A stretch of 54,750 nt of DNA from Polyangiaceae bacterium (GTDB lineage: Bacteria > Myxococcota_A > Polyangia > Polyangiales > Polyangiaceae): NCBI GenBank assembly GCA_029261965.1, contig JAJDAH010000017.1, positions 32,501-87,250 of the forward strand, given 5' to 3'. The notes beneath the pieces were generated by a model. That model did no database searches and was not told where the DNA came from. It saw only the letters and a program-made list of their open reading frames with translations. A program made the position numbers and the translations under genes. How positions within the stretch are numbered: position 1 is the first letter of the stretch; every line of letters starts with the position of its first letter. Shown one piece after another: positions 8,836 through 16,532 of this stretch.

Positions 8836-9674
8836 CGAGCGCCGCTCCGACATCTCGGGCGGTCGATACTGCACGCGACTACTACGATAGCGACGACGCG
8901 GACCGTTTCTACTCGACCGTCTGGGGCGGCGAGGACATCCACATTGGGATTTACGAGGAACCAAACGGGTCGATCTGCGACGCGAGCCGGCGCACCGTCG
9001 AGCGCCTGGCTTCCACCGTTGGCACGATCGACACATCCACGCGCGTGCTGGATCTAGGCTCGGGTTATTGCGGCGCGGCTCGGTACCTGGCCGGCACCTT
9101 CGGCTGTCATGTCACCGCGCTGAACCTGAGCCAGGTCGAAAACCGTCGGGCGCGAGAGCTCAACGCCGCGGCCGGGCTCGGCGGGCTCGTCGAGGTGCTC
9201 GACGGGAGCTTCGAGAATGTCCAGTCACGGGACTCGTCCTTCGATCTCGTGTGGTCACAGGACGCAATACTCCACAGCGGCGACCGGGATCGGGTGATCG
9301 CGGAAGTGGCACGCGTGCTCCGGCAGGGGGGCAGCTTCGTTTTTACCGACCCCATGCAGTCTGATGATTGCCCGCCCGGCGTGCTCGCGCCGATACTCGA
9401 CCGCATCCATCTCGAGACGCTGGGTTCGCCGGGCTACTACCGCGACGTGGCGGCGCGCCACGGGCTCGAGCTGGTGCTGTTCGAGGACCTGACCGATCAG
9501 CTGACGACCCACTACCGACGAGTGCTCGAGGAGACCGAGGCGCGCCAGGGCGAGCTCACGAGGACGATTTCGAGCGAGTACATCGTGCGGATGAGGCGCG
9601 GGCTGCGCCATTGGGTCGATGGCGGAGTGGCCGGCCATCTCGCTTGGGGCATCGCTCACTTCCGAAAGAAGTGA
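8832..9674 (+). CDS. sdmT: Sarcosine/dimethylglycine N-methyltransferase (SDMT)
   Basis: The 280-residue SAM methyltransferase starts at GTG 8832, overlapping the GSMT stop. Markers are the N-terminal ARDYYDSDDADRFYSTVWGGEDIHIG, the SAM loop VLDLGSGYCGAARYLA, and LVWSQDAILHSGDR. All are typical of SDMT enzymes, which convert sarcosine and dimethylglycine to glycine betaine. Together with GSMT it gives a complete glycine-to-betaine route. Its stop overlaps the transporter start by 4 bp. Confidence 0.93.
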   Translation: MTSAAPTSRAVDTARDYYDSDDADRFYSTVWGGEDIHIGIYEEPNGSICDASRRTVERLASTVGTIDTSTRVLDLGSGYCGAARYLAGTFGCHVTALNLSQVENRRARELNAAAGLGGLVEVLDGSFENVQSRDSSFDLVWSQDAILHSGDRDRVIAEVARVLRQGGSFVFTDPMQSDDCPPGVLAPILDRIHLETLGSPGYYRDVAARHGLELVLFEDLTDQLTTHYRRVLEETEARQGELTRTISSEYIVRMRRGLRHWVDGGVAGHLAWGIAHFRKK

Positions 9675-11185
9675 GGCAGAACAAGCACCTCGCGATCAGC
9701 CCGCCGGTCTTCTTGACCTCTGCGGGCGTACTGCTTGCTCTCATTGCGTTCGTAATCATCGATACGGCGCGAGCTTCGGCGCTGTTTGCGGACGCGCTCG
9801 ATGGCATCGTGTCCTCTTTCGGGTGGCTCTACGTCTCGGCTGTCGCGTTCTACGTCGCCTTTGCTGTCTGGATTTCGTTGAGCCGCGCTGGCGAGTTGCG
9901 GCTCGGGCGCGACGACGAAAAACCGGAGTTCAGCACGCTCTCGTGGTTCGCGATGTTGTTTAGCGCTGGAATGGGGATTGGCCTGGTCTTCTACGGCGTC
10001 GCGGAGCCCATGATGCACTACCGGTCCCCGCCCAGCGTGGATGGGCAGAGCGCAGAGGCGGCGCGCATGGCGCTTCCGATCACGTTCTTCCACTGGGGGA
10101 TCCACGCTTGGGGCATCTACGTGCTCGTGGCGCTCGCCATCGCCTTCTTTGCGTACCGCAAAGGTCTGCCGTTCGCCCTTCGCTCGTGCTTTCACCCCCT
10201 GCTTGGTGAACGCGTACATGGTTGGGCCGGTCACAGCATCGACATCCTGGCGGTTGTCGCCACGCTGTTCGGGCTGGCCACGTCGCTTGGCCTGGGCGCC
10301 ATGCAGATCAGCGCCGGGCTCGCGCGGCTGTTCGGTGTGCATCACGGTTTGTCGACGCAGCTGATCATCATCGCAGTCGTCACCGCGGTAGCGACGCTCT
10401 CGTTGGTGACGGGCATCAAGGGGGGGATTCGTCGGCTCAGCGAGCTGAACCTCGGTTTGGCGACCCTCCTCATGCTCTTCGTGCTTTTTGTCGGTCCGAC
10501 GACGTTCATCATTCACTCGCTGGTCGAAGGCGTCGGTGGCTACGTCGAGGTGATCGTCACGCGAACTCTGCGGCTCGGCTTGTTCAGCGCCCCCGAGGAG
10601 AAGTGGACGAAGGCGTGGACGCTCTTCTATTGGGGCTGGTGGATCGCCTGGGCACCGTTCGTCGGGATGTTCATCGCCCGCATTTCTCGCGGTCGGCGAA
10701 TTCGGGAGTTCGTGCTCGGGGTTCTTCTCGTGCCGACAGCCGTAGGCGTGGTCTGGTTCAGCGTTTTCGGCGGCACCGCGCTCCACCTCGAGCGCACGTC
10801 CGGGCTCATCGGCGATGCGGTCGCCGCGGACGTGTCGACGGCGCTCTACGTCGTGTTGGAGCAACTCCCCTTGGCTGGGGTCACATCCGTCCTCGCCGCT
10901 CTCGTCGTCGCCGTCTTCTTCGTCACATCTTCGGACTCGGCCTCCTTCGTCGTCGACATGCTCGCGTCCGGCGGCGAGCCGAATCCACCGGCGTGGCAGC
11001 GGGTGTTCTGGGCAACGGGCGAAGGAGCCTGTGCAGCGGTGCTGCTCTATGCCGGCGGCAAAAAGGCGCTCACGGCGCTTCAAGCAGCGTCGGTCAGTGC
11101 CGGGTTGCCGTTGTGCATCTTGCTGCTCGCGATGGCGTACTGCCTGGCCGTGGGACTGCGCCGCGAGCTTCGTGAAGCGAAGTGA
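9671..11185 (+). CDS. BCCT-family betaine/choline/carnitine transporter
   Basis: The 504-residue secondary transporter has about 12 membrane helices. Signature segments are SAGMGIGLVFYGVAEPMMHY (the Gly-rich unwound helix of Na+-coupled BetP-type proteins) and the aromatic box YWGWWIAWAPFVGMFIAR. The domain order and length fit BCCT carriers without the long BetP-type tails. GTG 9671 overlaps the SDMT stop; the frame is open far upstream, but that part overlaps SDMT and is not coding. In this operon betaine is the most likely substrate, imported in osmotic stress. Confidence 0.93.
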   Translation: MRQNKHLAISPPVFLTSAGVLLALIAFVIIDTARASALFADALDGIVSSFGWLYVSAVAFYVAFAVWISLSRAGELRLGRDDEKPEFSTLSWFAMLFSAGMGIGLVFYGVAEPMMHYRSPPSVDGQSAEAARMALPITFFHWGIHAWGIYVLVALAIAFFAYRKGLPFALRSCFHPLLGERVHGWAGHSIDILAVVATLFGLATSLGLGAMQISAGLARLFGVHHGLSTQLIIIAVVTAVATLSLVTGIKGGIRRLSELNLGLATLLMLFVLFVGPTTFIIHSLVEGVGGYVEVIVTRTLRLGLFSAPEEKWTKAWTLFYWGWWIAWAPFVGMFIARISRGRRIREFVLGVLLVPTAVGVVWFSVFGGTALHLERTSGLIGDAVAADVSTALYVVLEQLPLAGVTSVLAALVVAVFFVTSSDSASFVVDMLASGGEPNPPAWQRVFWATGEGACAAVLLYAGGKKALTALQAASVSAGLPLCILLLAMAYCLAVGLRRELREAK

Positions 11186-11186
11186 G

Positions 11187-11260
<74 letters not shown>

Positions 11261-11345
11261 TGAGGGACGCGATCCATACCACGTCGGGTGCCCTGGCAAG
11301 CTCGAAAGTGCCCCCGCGAAAGACCGGGACCCGTAAGCTCGCGAC

Positions 11346-12185
11346 ATGTCCGGGGACGCTCCCATCACGCTCTGCGGGTCGCTTTCGCTGCATCCGGTTC
11401 CCCTCGGAATGCGGATGCACAACGCCGGCTATCAGGCCCTCGGCCTGCCCTACACGTACGTCCCGTTCGCTTGCCGCGAGGATGGCCTCGAAGCGGCGCT
11501 CGGCGGCATGCGCGCCCTCGGCATCCGAGGTTTCGGCGTCAGCATGCCGTTCAAGATTTCGATCATGCAGCACCTCGACGAAATCGACGAACTGGCGGGT
11601 CGCATCGACGCGGTCAACACGGTGGTCAACGACGACGGCAAGCTCTCGGGCTACAACACCGACGCTTGGGGCTCCGCGCTCGCGCTCCAGGAGGCGACGC
11701 CTCTCGCCGACAAGCGTTGCCTGCTGATCGGTGCCGGAGGTGCCGCACGGGCGGTCGCCTACTCGTTGACGGCGCGCGGCATGAAGCTCGACGTGGCCAA
11801 TCGTTCGCTCGATAGGGCCGAAGCGCTCGCCGCGGATGTCGAGCGGGCATCGTCGCATCCGGTAGGGGCTCGGCGGCTGGGCGCCGTCGACTCGCTCGAA
11901 GGTTACGACGTGTTGGTGAACGCCTCTTCGGCCGGGATGACCGAGTACGGCGCCGACAGCCCCATCTCGTCGAGGCTGCTCGGACCCCGTTTGGTGGTCA
12001 TGGATATCGTCTACAAGCCGATTCGGACGCGCCTCATCGAGGACGCGGCGGCCGCGGGAGCCCAGACGGTGCACGGTGGCCGCATGCTGCTCCACCAGGC
12101 CTGCGGGCAGTTCGAACTCTACACTGGCCGGCCCGCGCCCATCGAGGCCATGAATCGCGCCCTCGAGGCCGCGATCGGCAACTAG
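11346..12185 (+). CDS. Shikimate dehydrogenase-like protein (SdhL type)
   Basis: The 279-residue protein has the AroE two-domain fold: N-terminal substrate domain with VSMPFK (Lys70), AVNTVVND and GYNTDAWG (Asp106), then an NADP Rossmann loop GAGGAARAV (~128-136) and the C-terminal CGQFELYTGRPAP. The usual shikimate-binding HSxSP motif is replaced by HPVPLGMRMHN. That change and the RALGIRGFGVSMPFK block match the SdhL branch (as in Haemophilus HI0607) rather than classical AroE, so substrate and activity may differ. If the genome has no other aroE, it could still serve the shikimate pathway. ATG 11346 is supported by length. Confidence 0.82.
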   Translation: MSGDAPITLCGSLSLHPVPLGMRMHNAGYQALGLPYTYVPFACREDGLEAALGGMRALGIRGFGVSMPFKISIMQHLDEIDELAGRIDAVNTVVNDDGKLSGYNTDAWGSALALQEATPLADKRCLLIGAGGAARAVAYSLTARGMKLDVANRSLDRAEALAADVERASSHPVGARRLGAVDSLEGYDVLVNASSAGMTEYGADSPISSRLLGPRLVVMDIVYKPIRTRLIEDAAAAGAQTVHGGRMLLHQACGQFELYTGRPAPIEAMNRALEAAIGN

Positions 12186-12381
12186 TCCTCTGGATCCGCG
12201 ATCACTGCCTGCCGGCGAGAATTCGTCGCGAGGTCAGGGGCTGGCCAGATGTCGCAAACTTTGCGGGCTTCTGAGCCGAGCGCGACACCAAAGCCGCACC
12301 ACCGTGTCTCGTGTTTTGTGGCGCCCCGCGGCACGGGTCGTATCCTTTCGATATCAATAAGAAAAAACAGCGGTGTCAGAA

Positions 12382-12397
12382 TGGCACGTTCACTGCT
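12382..12397 (+). promoter_or_regulatory. Sigma-54-like promoter element
   Basis: TGGCAC (12382-12387) is followed after 5 bases by CTGCT (12393-12397). The -24 GG and -12 GC doublets are 10 bases apart, as required for RpoN. The only deviation from TGGCACGN4TTGC[A/T] is C for T in the right half. No protein gene follows on this strand, so it may drive a non-coding RNA; it could also be a chance match or part of a REP-like hairpin. Confidence 0.4.
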
Positions 12398-12407
12398 TTA
12401 GGTCCCC

Positions 12408-12612
12408 CCGTACTAGGTCGCGCGGTGGGCGCGGCGCTTGTCTTTCGGCGGCTCCCGCCGCTGCCGACTCCGCTTCAGTTTTTCCAACACTCGCGAATGG
12501 GGCGGGTGGTGGTTGCTTAGAACGACTCGACTTCCTTAGTTCTTTTCGGCTTCTCTTATCTTCTTCTTCTCTTCCTAGACCCCTCGGGCCCGCGTCCTTG
12601 GGGTCTTTGTGT
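12408..12612 (+). ncRNA. Candidate small RNA (hypothetical)
   Basis: This inferred transcript runs from ~11 bases after the sigma-54-like element to a terminator-like hairpin, about 200 nt. It contains a GC-rich hairpin near 12451-12468 (ggcggctcccgccg) and an unpaired pyrimidine-rich 3' half. There is no direct evidence of transcription; the prediction depends on the promoter and terminator calls. Confidence 0.25.
12578..12612 (+). terminator. Terminator-like hairpin
   Basis: Arms agacccc (12578-12584) and ggggtct (12601-12607) enclose a 16-base GC-rich loop and are followed by ttgtgtttt. The T tract is interrupted and the loop long, so strength is uncertain. Confidence 0.4.
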
Positions 12613-12716
12613 TTTGTCCGACAACGGTTTGGGCCGCGGGTTCATTCCTCGGACGCATTTCCGCGGCAAGCCCTTGGGCGGGGGCCCGTCTGTCTGTGCT
12701 CGGGAAGCGGCCCCAG

Positions 12717-12767
12717 TCCTCTGCGGTGCCAGGTCCTCTGCGGTGCCAGGTCCTCTGCCGTGCCAGG
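12717..12767. repeat. 17-bp tandem repeat, three copies
   Basis: tcctctgcggtgccagg occurs at 12717, 12734 and 12751, the last with one change (gccgtg). It lies just past the 3' end of the P460-like gene on the opposite strand. No function can be assigned. Confidence 0.9.
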
Positions 12768-12771
12768 GCCC

Positions 12772-13401
12772 TCAGTCGGTGCCGGCGTCTCGCGAGGGCC
12801 GTCGACGCCCGAGGCCGAAGAGCTGGTCCGCGACCCCTTCGGAGTGACAACGCTGGCAGAGGTCGAGGGCGCCGCGCTCCTGGACCGCCCCTGTGGCCTC
12901 GGCCACGAGGTATTCCCAGCCGTCCCGAGTCTTGTGCATGGCGAAGACCGGGCCTGGGTTTCCGGTTTTGTCGTCTCGGTGGAACTTCGCGACCCACGTG
13001 CCTACTGGCAGCGCCATCCCCGTCACCAGCGTCTGGTATTCCGCTCTCGACGCCGGGCTCACGTGCACGTCCACCTTCCATGTTCCCCCGGCGTGACCTG
13101 CCGAGAGGAACGGTTCGGCGTTCACCGGTGGCCAGTCTGCCACCTCGCCGAAGTTCGTCCATGCCGGTGGCGGCGGGCTGGGTTTTGGCGCGGCTGCCGA
13201 CTCCGCGTAGCTAGCGGTAGACGCGCCCGGATACTCGGGTGGGGTCGCATCACACGCGATGACGAGGGTGGCGAGGAGAAGTCGGCTTCGAGCGCGGCCC
13301 CTCCGAGCGTGGTAGCTAGCCGAGTGAGCGATGAGGTCGATTATCCGGTTTGAGGGCTGCGCGAAAGGCGTAGCGCTTCTCTCGTTACTCGTCGGTTGCA
13401 C
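12772..13401 (-). CDS. P460-like haem-binding lipoprotein with CxxCH (start uncertain)
   Basis: The minus-strand frame shows a lipobox-like signal (SRLLLATLVIAC), a low-complexity linker (SAAAPKPSPPPP) and a ~120-residue domain resembling cytochrome P460-type proteins (VGTWVAKFHRDDKTGNPGPVFAMHKTRDGWEYLVAEATG). It ends with one c-type haem motif, CQRCH. It would be a membrane-anchored periplasmic redox protein. No ATG, GTG or TTG occurs in any frame for ~90 bases before the lipobox. The nearest in-frame start, GTG 13401, gives an overlong n-region and overlaps the divergent gene at 13331. It may be a broken gene, use a rare start, or carry an unseen frameshift. Confidence 0.5.
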   Translation of the reverse strand: MQPTSNERSATPFAQPSNRIIDLIAHSASYHARRGRARSRLLLATLVIACDATPPEYPGASTASYAESAAAPKPSPPPPAWTNFGEVADWPPVNAEPFLSAGHAGGTWKVDVHVSPASRAEYQTLVTGMALPVGTWVAKFHRDDKTGNPGPVFAMHKTRDGWEYLVAEATGAVQERGALDLCQRCHSEGVADQLFGLGRRRPSRDAGTD

Positions 13402-14248
13402 GGCGATGCCGGAGCCAAAAGCCCAGGTCGGTGGAGGCACGACCGAGCCCGTAGCCCCGTCGCCGGCCTCTGTCGCGGAGGAAGAGGAAAGCGAGGCGCC
13501 GCCGCCTATCCCGCGAGTGTCTCGCGGCGGATGGCTCGGTGTCGAGTACGGCAGCACGGGAGCGAAGGAGCCCGGTGTTCGACTGACCGGGGTCATCCCG
13601 CGATCGCCGGCAGCGAAGGCGGGACTCCGGCCGGGCGACGTCGTCATTCAGATCGACGGTCAGCCCGTGAGTCGACCTTCGGATTTGGTGCGCTTGCTGT
13701 CGGTCAAGAGCGCGGGGGATCGAGTGGGCATCGTCGTTCAGCGCGGTCCGGATCAGCGACTTCTTGCCGCCGAGCTCATCGGTCGTCCCGACCGTGATCG
13801 AATCATGCGCATGGCATTCGTCGGGGCGAAGGCCCCGGCATTCGCCGAGCTCAAGCCCGTTCAGGGGACCGTGCCGGAAACGCTGGGGGCGTTGCGGGGC
13901 AAGGTCGTCGTGCTCGAATTTTGGGCGACCTGGTGTCCCGTTTGCCCTGCGCTCGTACCCGACATGAACCGATGGCATTCGACCTACGCCGCTCAAGGGG
14001 TCGCCGTCGTCGGTGTCACCGTCGATCCGGTGCTGATGGCCTCTCGAACGGCAGCGCAGCTCGAGATGAAATATCCCGTCCTCAGTGACGAGACTGGAAA
14101 AACGACCGAGTCCTACCGGGCGACGGCGCTTCCACTCGTGTTTGTGATCGACAAGACCGGAACGGTGCGGGACATGATGATTGGCTATGATTCCGTCAAG
14201 CTGCCCGAGCTCGAACAGCTCGTCGGCCGGCTGGTCGACGAGGGCTGA
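13331..14248 (+). CDS. PDZ-thioredoxin (TlpA-like) fusion lipoprotein
   Basis: The 305-residue exported protein starts with a lipoprotein signal (ALLSLLVGC) and an acidic Pro-rich linker. A PDZ domain follows (~65-150, GVIPRSPAAKAGLRPGDVVIQIDGQPV), then a TlpA/ResA-type thioredoxin domain with WATWCPVC (Cys202, Cys205) and the cis-Pro segment ALPLVFVIDKTG. It probably reduces or isomerises disulfides of periplasmic clients, with the PDZ domain binding them. The neighbouring haem lipoprotein suggests a cytochrome-related role, but that is inference. Confidence 0.88.
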   Translation: MRSIIRFEGCAKGVALLSLLVGCTAMPEPKAQVGGGTTEPVAPSPASVAEEEESEAPPPIPRVSRGGWLGVEYGSTGAKEPGVRLTGVIPRSPAAKAGLRPGDVVIQIDGQPVSRPSDLVRLLSVKSAGDRVGIVVQRGPDQRLLAAELIGRPDRDRIMRMAFVGAKAPAFAELKPVQGTVPETLGALRGKVVVLEFWATWCPVCPALVPDMNRWHSTYAAQGVAVVGVTVDPVLMASRTAAQLEMKYPVLSDETGKTTESYRATALPLVFVIDKTGTVRDMMIGYDSVKLPELEQLVGRLVDEG

Positions 14249-14290
14249 GCCGGCTTTCAGCTTCAATTCCGTCCGGTCGCGCGGTAAGCC

Positions 14291-15832
14291 GTGCCGGTCG
14301 AAATGAAGGACGAAGAGCTCGAAAAACTGCGCGGCCGAATCGAACGCGGGGGCGCGGAAAAGTACCATCAGAAAAACGCGGCCCAAGGCAAGCTCTTCGC
14401 GCGCGAACGGATTCGCTTGCTGCTCGACGACGATTCGTTCGTCGAGGACGCCAAGCTCGCGAATGCGAGCGCCGCGGACCTCCCGGCGGACGGTGTCGTC
14501 ATCGGCGTTGGAAAGTTGGACGGTCGGGTCGTCGCCGTGATGGCGAACGACTCGACGGTCAAAGCTGGCTCTTGGGGAAGGCGGACCGTCGAGAAAATTC
14601 TTCGTATTCAAGAGACGGCGAAGGATCTCGCTTGTCCGCTCTTCTATCTCGTGGATTCCGCCGGCGCGCGCATCACCGACCAGGTGGAAATGTTCCCAGG
14701 GCGCCGCGGCGCTGGACGCATCTTCTACAACCAGGTCGCGATGAGTGGACAGGTGCCTCAGATCTGCCTCTTGTTTGGACCGTCGGCGGCCGGCGGCGCC
14801 TACATTCCCGCGTTCTGCGACGTGGTGGTGATGGTCGACGGCAACTCGAGCATGTATCTCGGTTCGCCTCGCATGGCCGAGATGGTGATCGGGGAAAAGG
14901 TGACCCTCGACGAAATGGGCGGCGCGAAGATGCACACCTCGGTGTCCGGGTGCGGTGACGTGCTCGTGAAGACCGAGCAAGAGGCGATCGAGTTCGCGAA
15001 GTCCTACATCGCGTTCATGCCGCAGAGCTTCGAGAGCGAGCCTGGAGCAGTTGCGCCTCGGCCGAGAAAGGCCGAGCAGAAGCCGCTCCAAGAGGTGATC
15101 CCGGTCGACGAAAACAAACCCTTCGACATGAGGCTCGTCATCGACGCGATCATCGATGAGCGCAGCCTGGTCGAGATCAAGAAGCGGTTCGCCAAAGAGA
15201 TGATCACCGCGTTTGCTCGGATCGACGGTCGGGCCGTGGGGATCGTCGCGAACCAGCCGCGCTACCTCGGAGGCGTGCTGTTCGTCGATAGCGCCGACAA
15301 AGCGGCGAGGTTCATCTGGCTGTGCGACGCCTTCAACATTCCGCTCTTGTACCTGGCGGATGTGCCGGGGTTCATGATCGGGACCAAAGTCGAGCGGCAG
15401 GGCATCATCCGTGCGGGGGCGAAGATGATCGCGGCGGTCAGCGAAGCCACCGTGCCGAAGATCAGCGTCGTCGTCAGAAAGGCTTACGGCGCTGGGCTCT
15501 ACGCGATGTGTGGTCCGGCGTTCGAGCCCGATGCGTGTCTCGCTTTGCCCACGGCGTCGATCGCCGTCATGGGTCCCCAGGCTGCGGTCAACGCCGTCTA
15601 CTTCAACAAGATCCAAGAGGTGGCTGAAGGGCCCGAGCGCGAAGCCTTCGTGGCGAAGCTGCGCGACGAGTACCGCGAGGACATCGACTTGCAGAAGCTC
15701 GCCGGCGAGCTGGTGGTGGACGACGTGATTCCCTTCGAAAGTCTTCGCGCCGAAGTCTCGTCGAGGTTCGATAGATACGCCCAAAAGTCGGAGCGCCGAC
15801 CGAACAAGAAGCATCTCGTCCCACCGGTGTGA
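14291..15832 (+). CDS. Biotin-dependent acyl-CoA carboxylase, carboxyltransferase (beta) subunit
   Basis: The 513-residue protein has the two crotonase-like halves of PccB/AccD-type carboxyltransferases. Evidence includes YLVDSAGARITDQVEMFPGRRGAGRIFYNQ, FGPSAAGGAYIPAFCD, NQPRYLGGVLFVDSADKAARFIWLCDAFNIPLLYLADVPGFM and KAYGAGLYAMCG. It transfers carboxyl from carboxybiotin to an acyl-CoA. The acyl chain cannot be told from sequence; the sequence is closer to propionyl-, methylcrotonyl- or medium-chain types than to AccD. GTG 14291 is 42 bp after the lipoprotein. The biotinylated alpha subunit is not in this window. Confidence 0.92.
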   Translation: MPVEMKDEELEKLRGRIERGGAEKYHQKNAAQGKLFARERIRLLLDDDSFVEDAKLANASAADLPADGVVIGVGKLDGRVVAVMANDSTVKAGSWGRRTVEKILRIQETAKDLACPLFYLVDSAGARITDQVEMFPGRRGAGRIFYNQVAMSGQVPQICLLFGPSAAGGAYIPAFCDVVVMVDGNSSMYLGSPRMAEMVIGEKVTLDEMGGAKMHTSVSGCGDVLVKTEQEAIEFAKSYIAFMPQSFESEPGAVAPRPRKAEQKPLQEVIPVDENKPFDMRLVIDAIIDERSLVEIKKRFAKEMITAFARIDGRAVGIVANQPRYLGGVLFVDSADKAARFIWLCDAFNIPLLYLADVPGFMIGTKVERQGIIRAGAKMIAAVSEATVPKISVVVRKAYGAGLYAMCGPAFEPDACLALPTASIAVMGPQAAVNAVYFNKIQEVAEGPEREAFVAKLRDEYREDIDLQKLAGELVVDDVIPFESLRAEVSSRFDRYAQKSERRPNKKHLVPPV

Positions 15833-15902
15833 GCCGGACGGCGCGGCGATGTAGGGAAAAAACCCCCGATCCGGATGGGCCTTTCGATCGTAGGACGCGT
15901 GG

Positions 15903-15931
15903 TTGAAACCGAAGCGTTCGCCCGCTTAACT
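15903..15931 (+). promoter_or_regulatory. Possible sigma-70 promoter for the lipoprotein gene
   Basis: TTGAAA (15903-15908), a 17-base spacer and TTAACT (15926-15931) lie 49 bp before the strong ribosome-binding site of the next gene. The -10 hexamer is poor (3 of 6), so confidence is low. Confidence 0.3.
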
Positions 15932-15980
15932 CGTGAGGTCTGAGAGGGCGACGGAAGCCACTCCCTCCTAGGAGAAATTG

Positions 15981-16427
15981 ATGTTCAAGCTTGGCAGTAT
16001 TGTTTCTATCGGCGCGATGGCGCTGTTCACTTTGGGTTGCAGCGACAGCTCCGGCGACGACGGCGGTACTGCCGGAGCCCCGGGCACCGGTGGCGGAACG
16101 AGCACCGGCGGCGCTGGCGGTGGGGGCGGCGGTACGACCGGTGGCGCACCGGTCATCAACTCCGTGACCTGGACCCCTGCATCCGGCTGCATGGCCATGA
16201 CCGCCGGCGACTTCACGATCGCGGTCGACGCGACGGATCCCGACGGTGACACGCTCAGCTACTCCGGCATGGTGACGGGTTGCACCGGATCGATCGATAG
16301 TGCCTCGGCCACGCTGAATTGCCCGAACTTCAGCCCGTACCCGGGCTCGGTCACCGTCAGCGACGGGACGAACGATACGAGCCTGCAGTTCATGCTCGAG
16401 CCGTGCGCTCCGGGCATGGCGCCCTGA
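15981..16427 (+). CDS. Small lipoprotein with Gly-rich linker and Ig-like domain
   Basis: The 148-residue protein starts at ATG 15981 behind AGGAG (15970-15974). The signal ends in ALFTLGC, a lipobox. A Thr/Gly linker (~25-55) leads to a single Ig/PKD-like beta domain (PVINSVTWTPASGCMAMTAGDFTIAVDATDPDGDTLSYSG) with four Cys that could form two disulfides. Such single-domain lipoproteins are common in Myxococcota. No function is known. Confidence 0.82.
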   Translation: MFKLGSIVSIGAMALFTLGCSDSSGDDGGTAGAPGTGGGTSTGGAGGGGGGTTGGAPVINSVTWTPASGCMAMTAGDFTIAVDATDPDGDTLSYSGMVTGCTGSIDSASATLNCPNFSPYPGSVTVSDGTNDTSLQFMLEPCAPGMAP

Positions 16428-16532
16428 TCCGGCTCCACACGGCGTGCCGGCGCATCCGTGCGTCGGCTTCGGCATCGCCGATCGCGGGCGTAGCCGGGTG
16501 TTCTGGATCACCCTGCTAAGCTCAGGGCACTC

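Larger units (their letters stand above)
12186..12771. other. Non-coding region of unusual composition
   Basis: No convincing protein gene lies in these 586 bp. It holds an A-rich segment (atcaataagaaaaaacag, 12353-12370), a short hairpin gtgtca/tggcac (12374-12388) that forms the left half of a sigma-54-like site, a long pyrimidine tract (12531-12577), a hairpin plus T run (12578-12612) and a 17-bp triple repeat (12717-12767). Frames on the plus strand are Ser/Arg/Pro low-complexity and not protein-like. Confidence 0.6.

Noticed and set aside
12353-12397. REP-like or transposon-end element
   Set aside because: The gtgtca/tggcac hairpin after an A-rich stretch resembles REP flanks, but there is no transposase, mirrored copy or target duplication; kept only as an alternative to the sigma-54 site.
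12373-13353. 326-codon plus-strand frame
   Set aside because: Arg/Ser/Pro low complexity, antisense to the better-supported P460-like frame, and runs through non-coding repeats.
13385-15814. 809-codon minus-strand frame
   Set aside because: Shadow of the PDZ-TlpA and carboxylase genes; Arg/His-rich and without family motifs.
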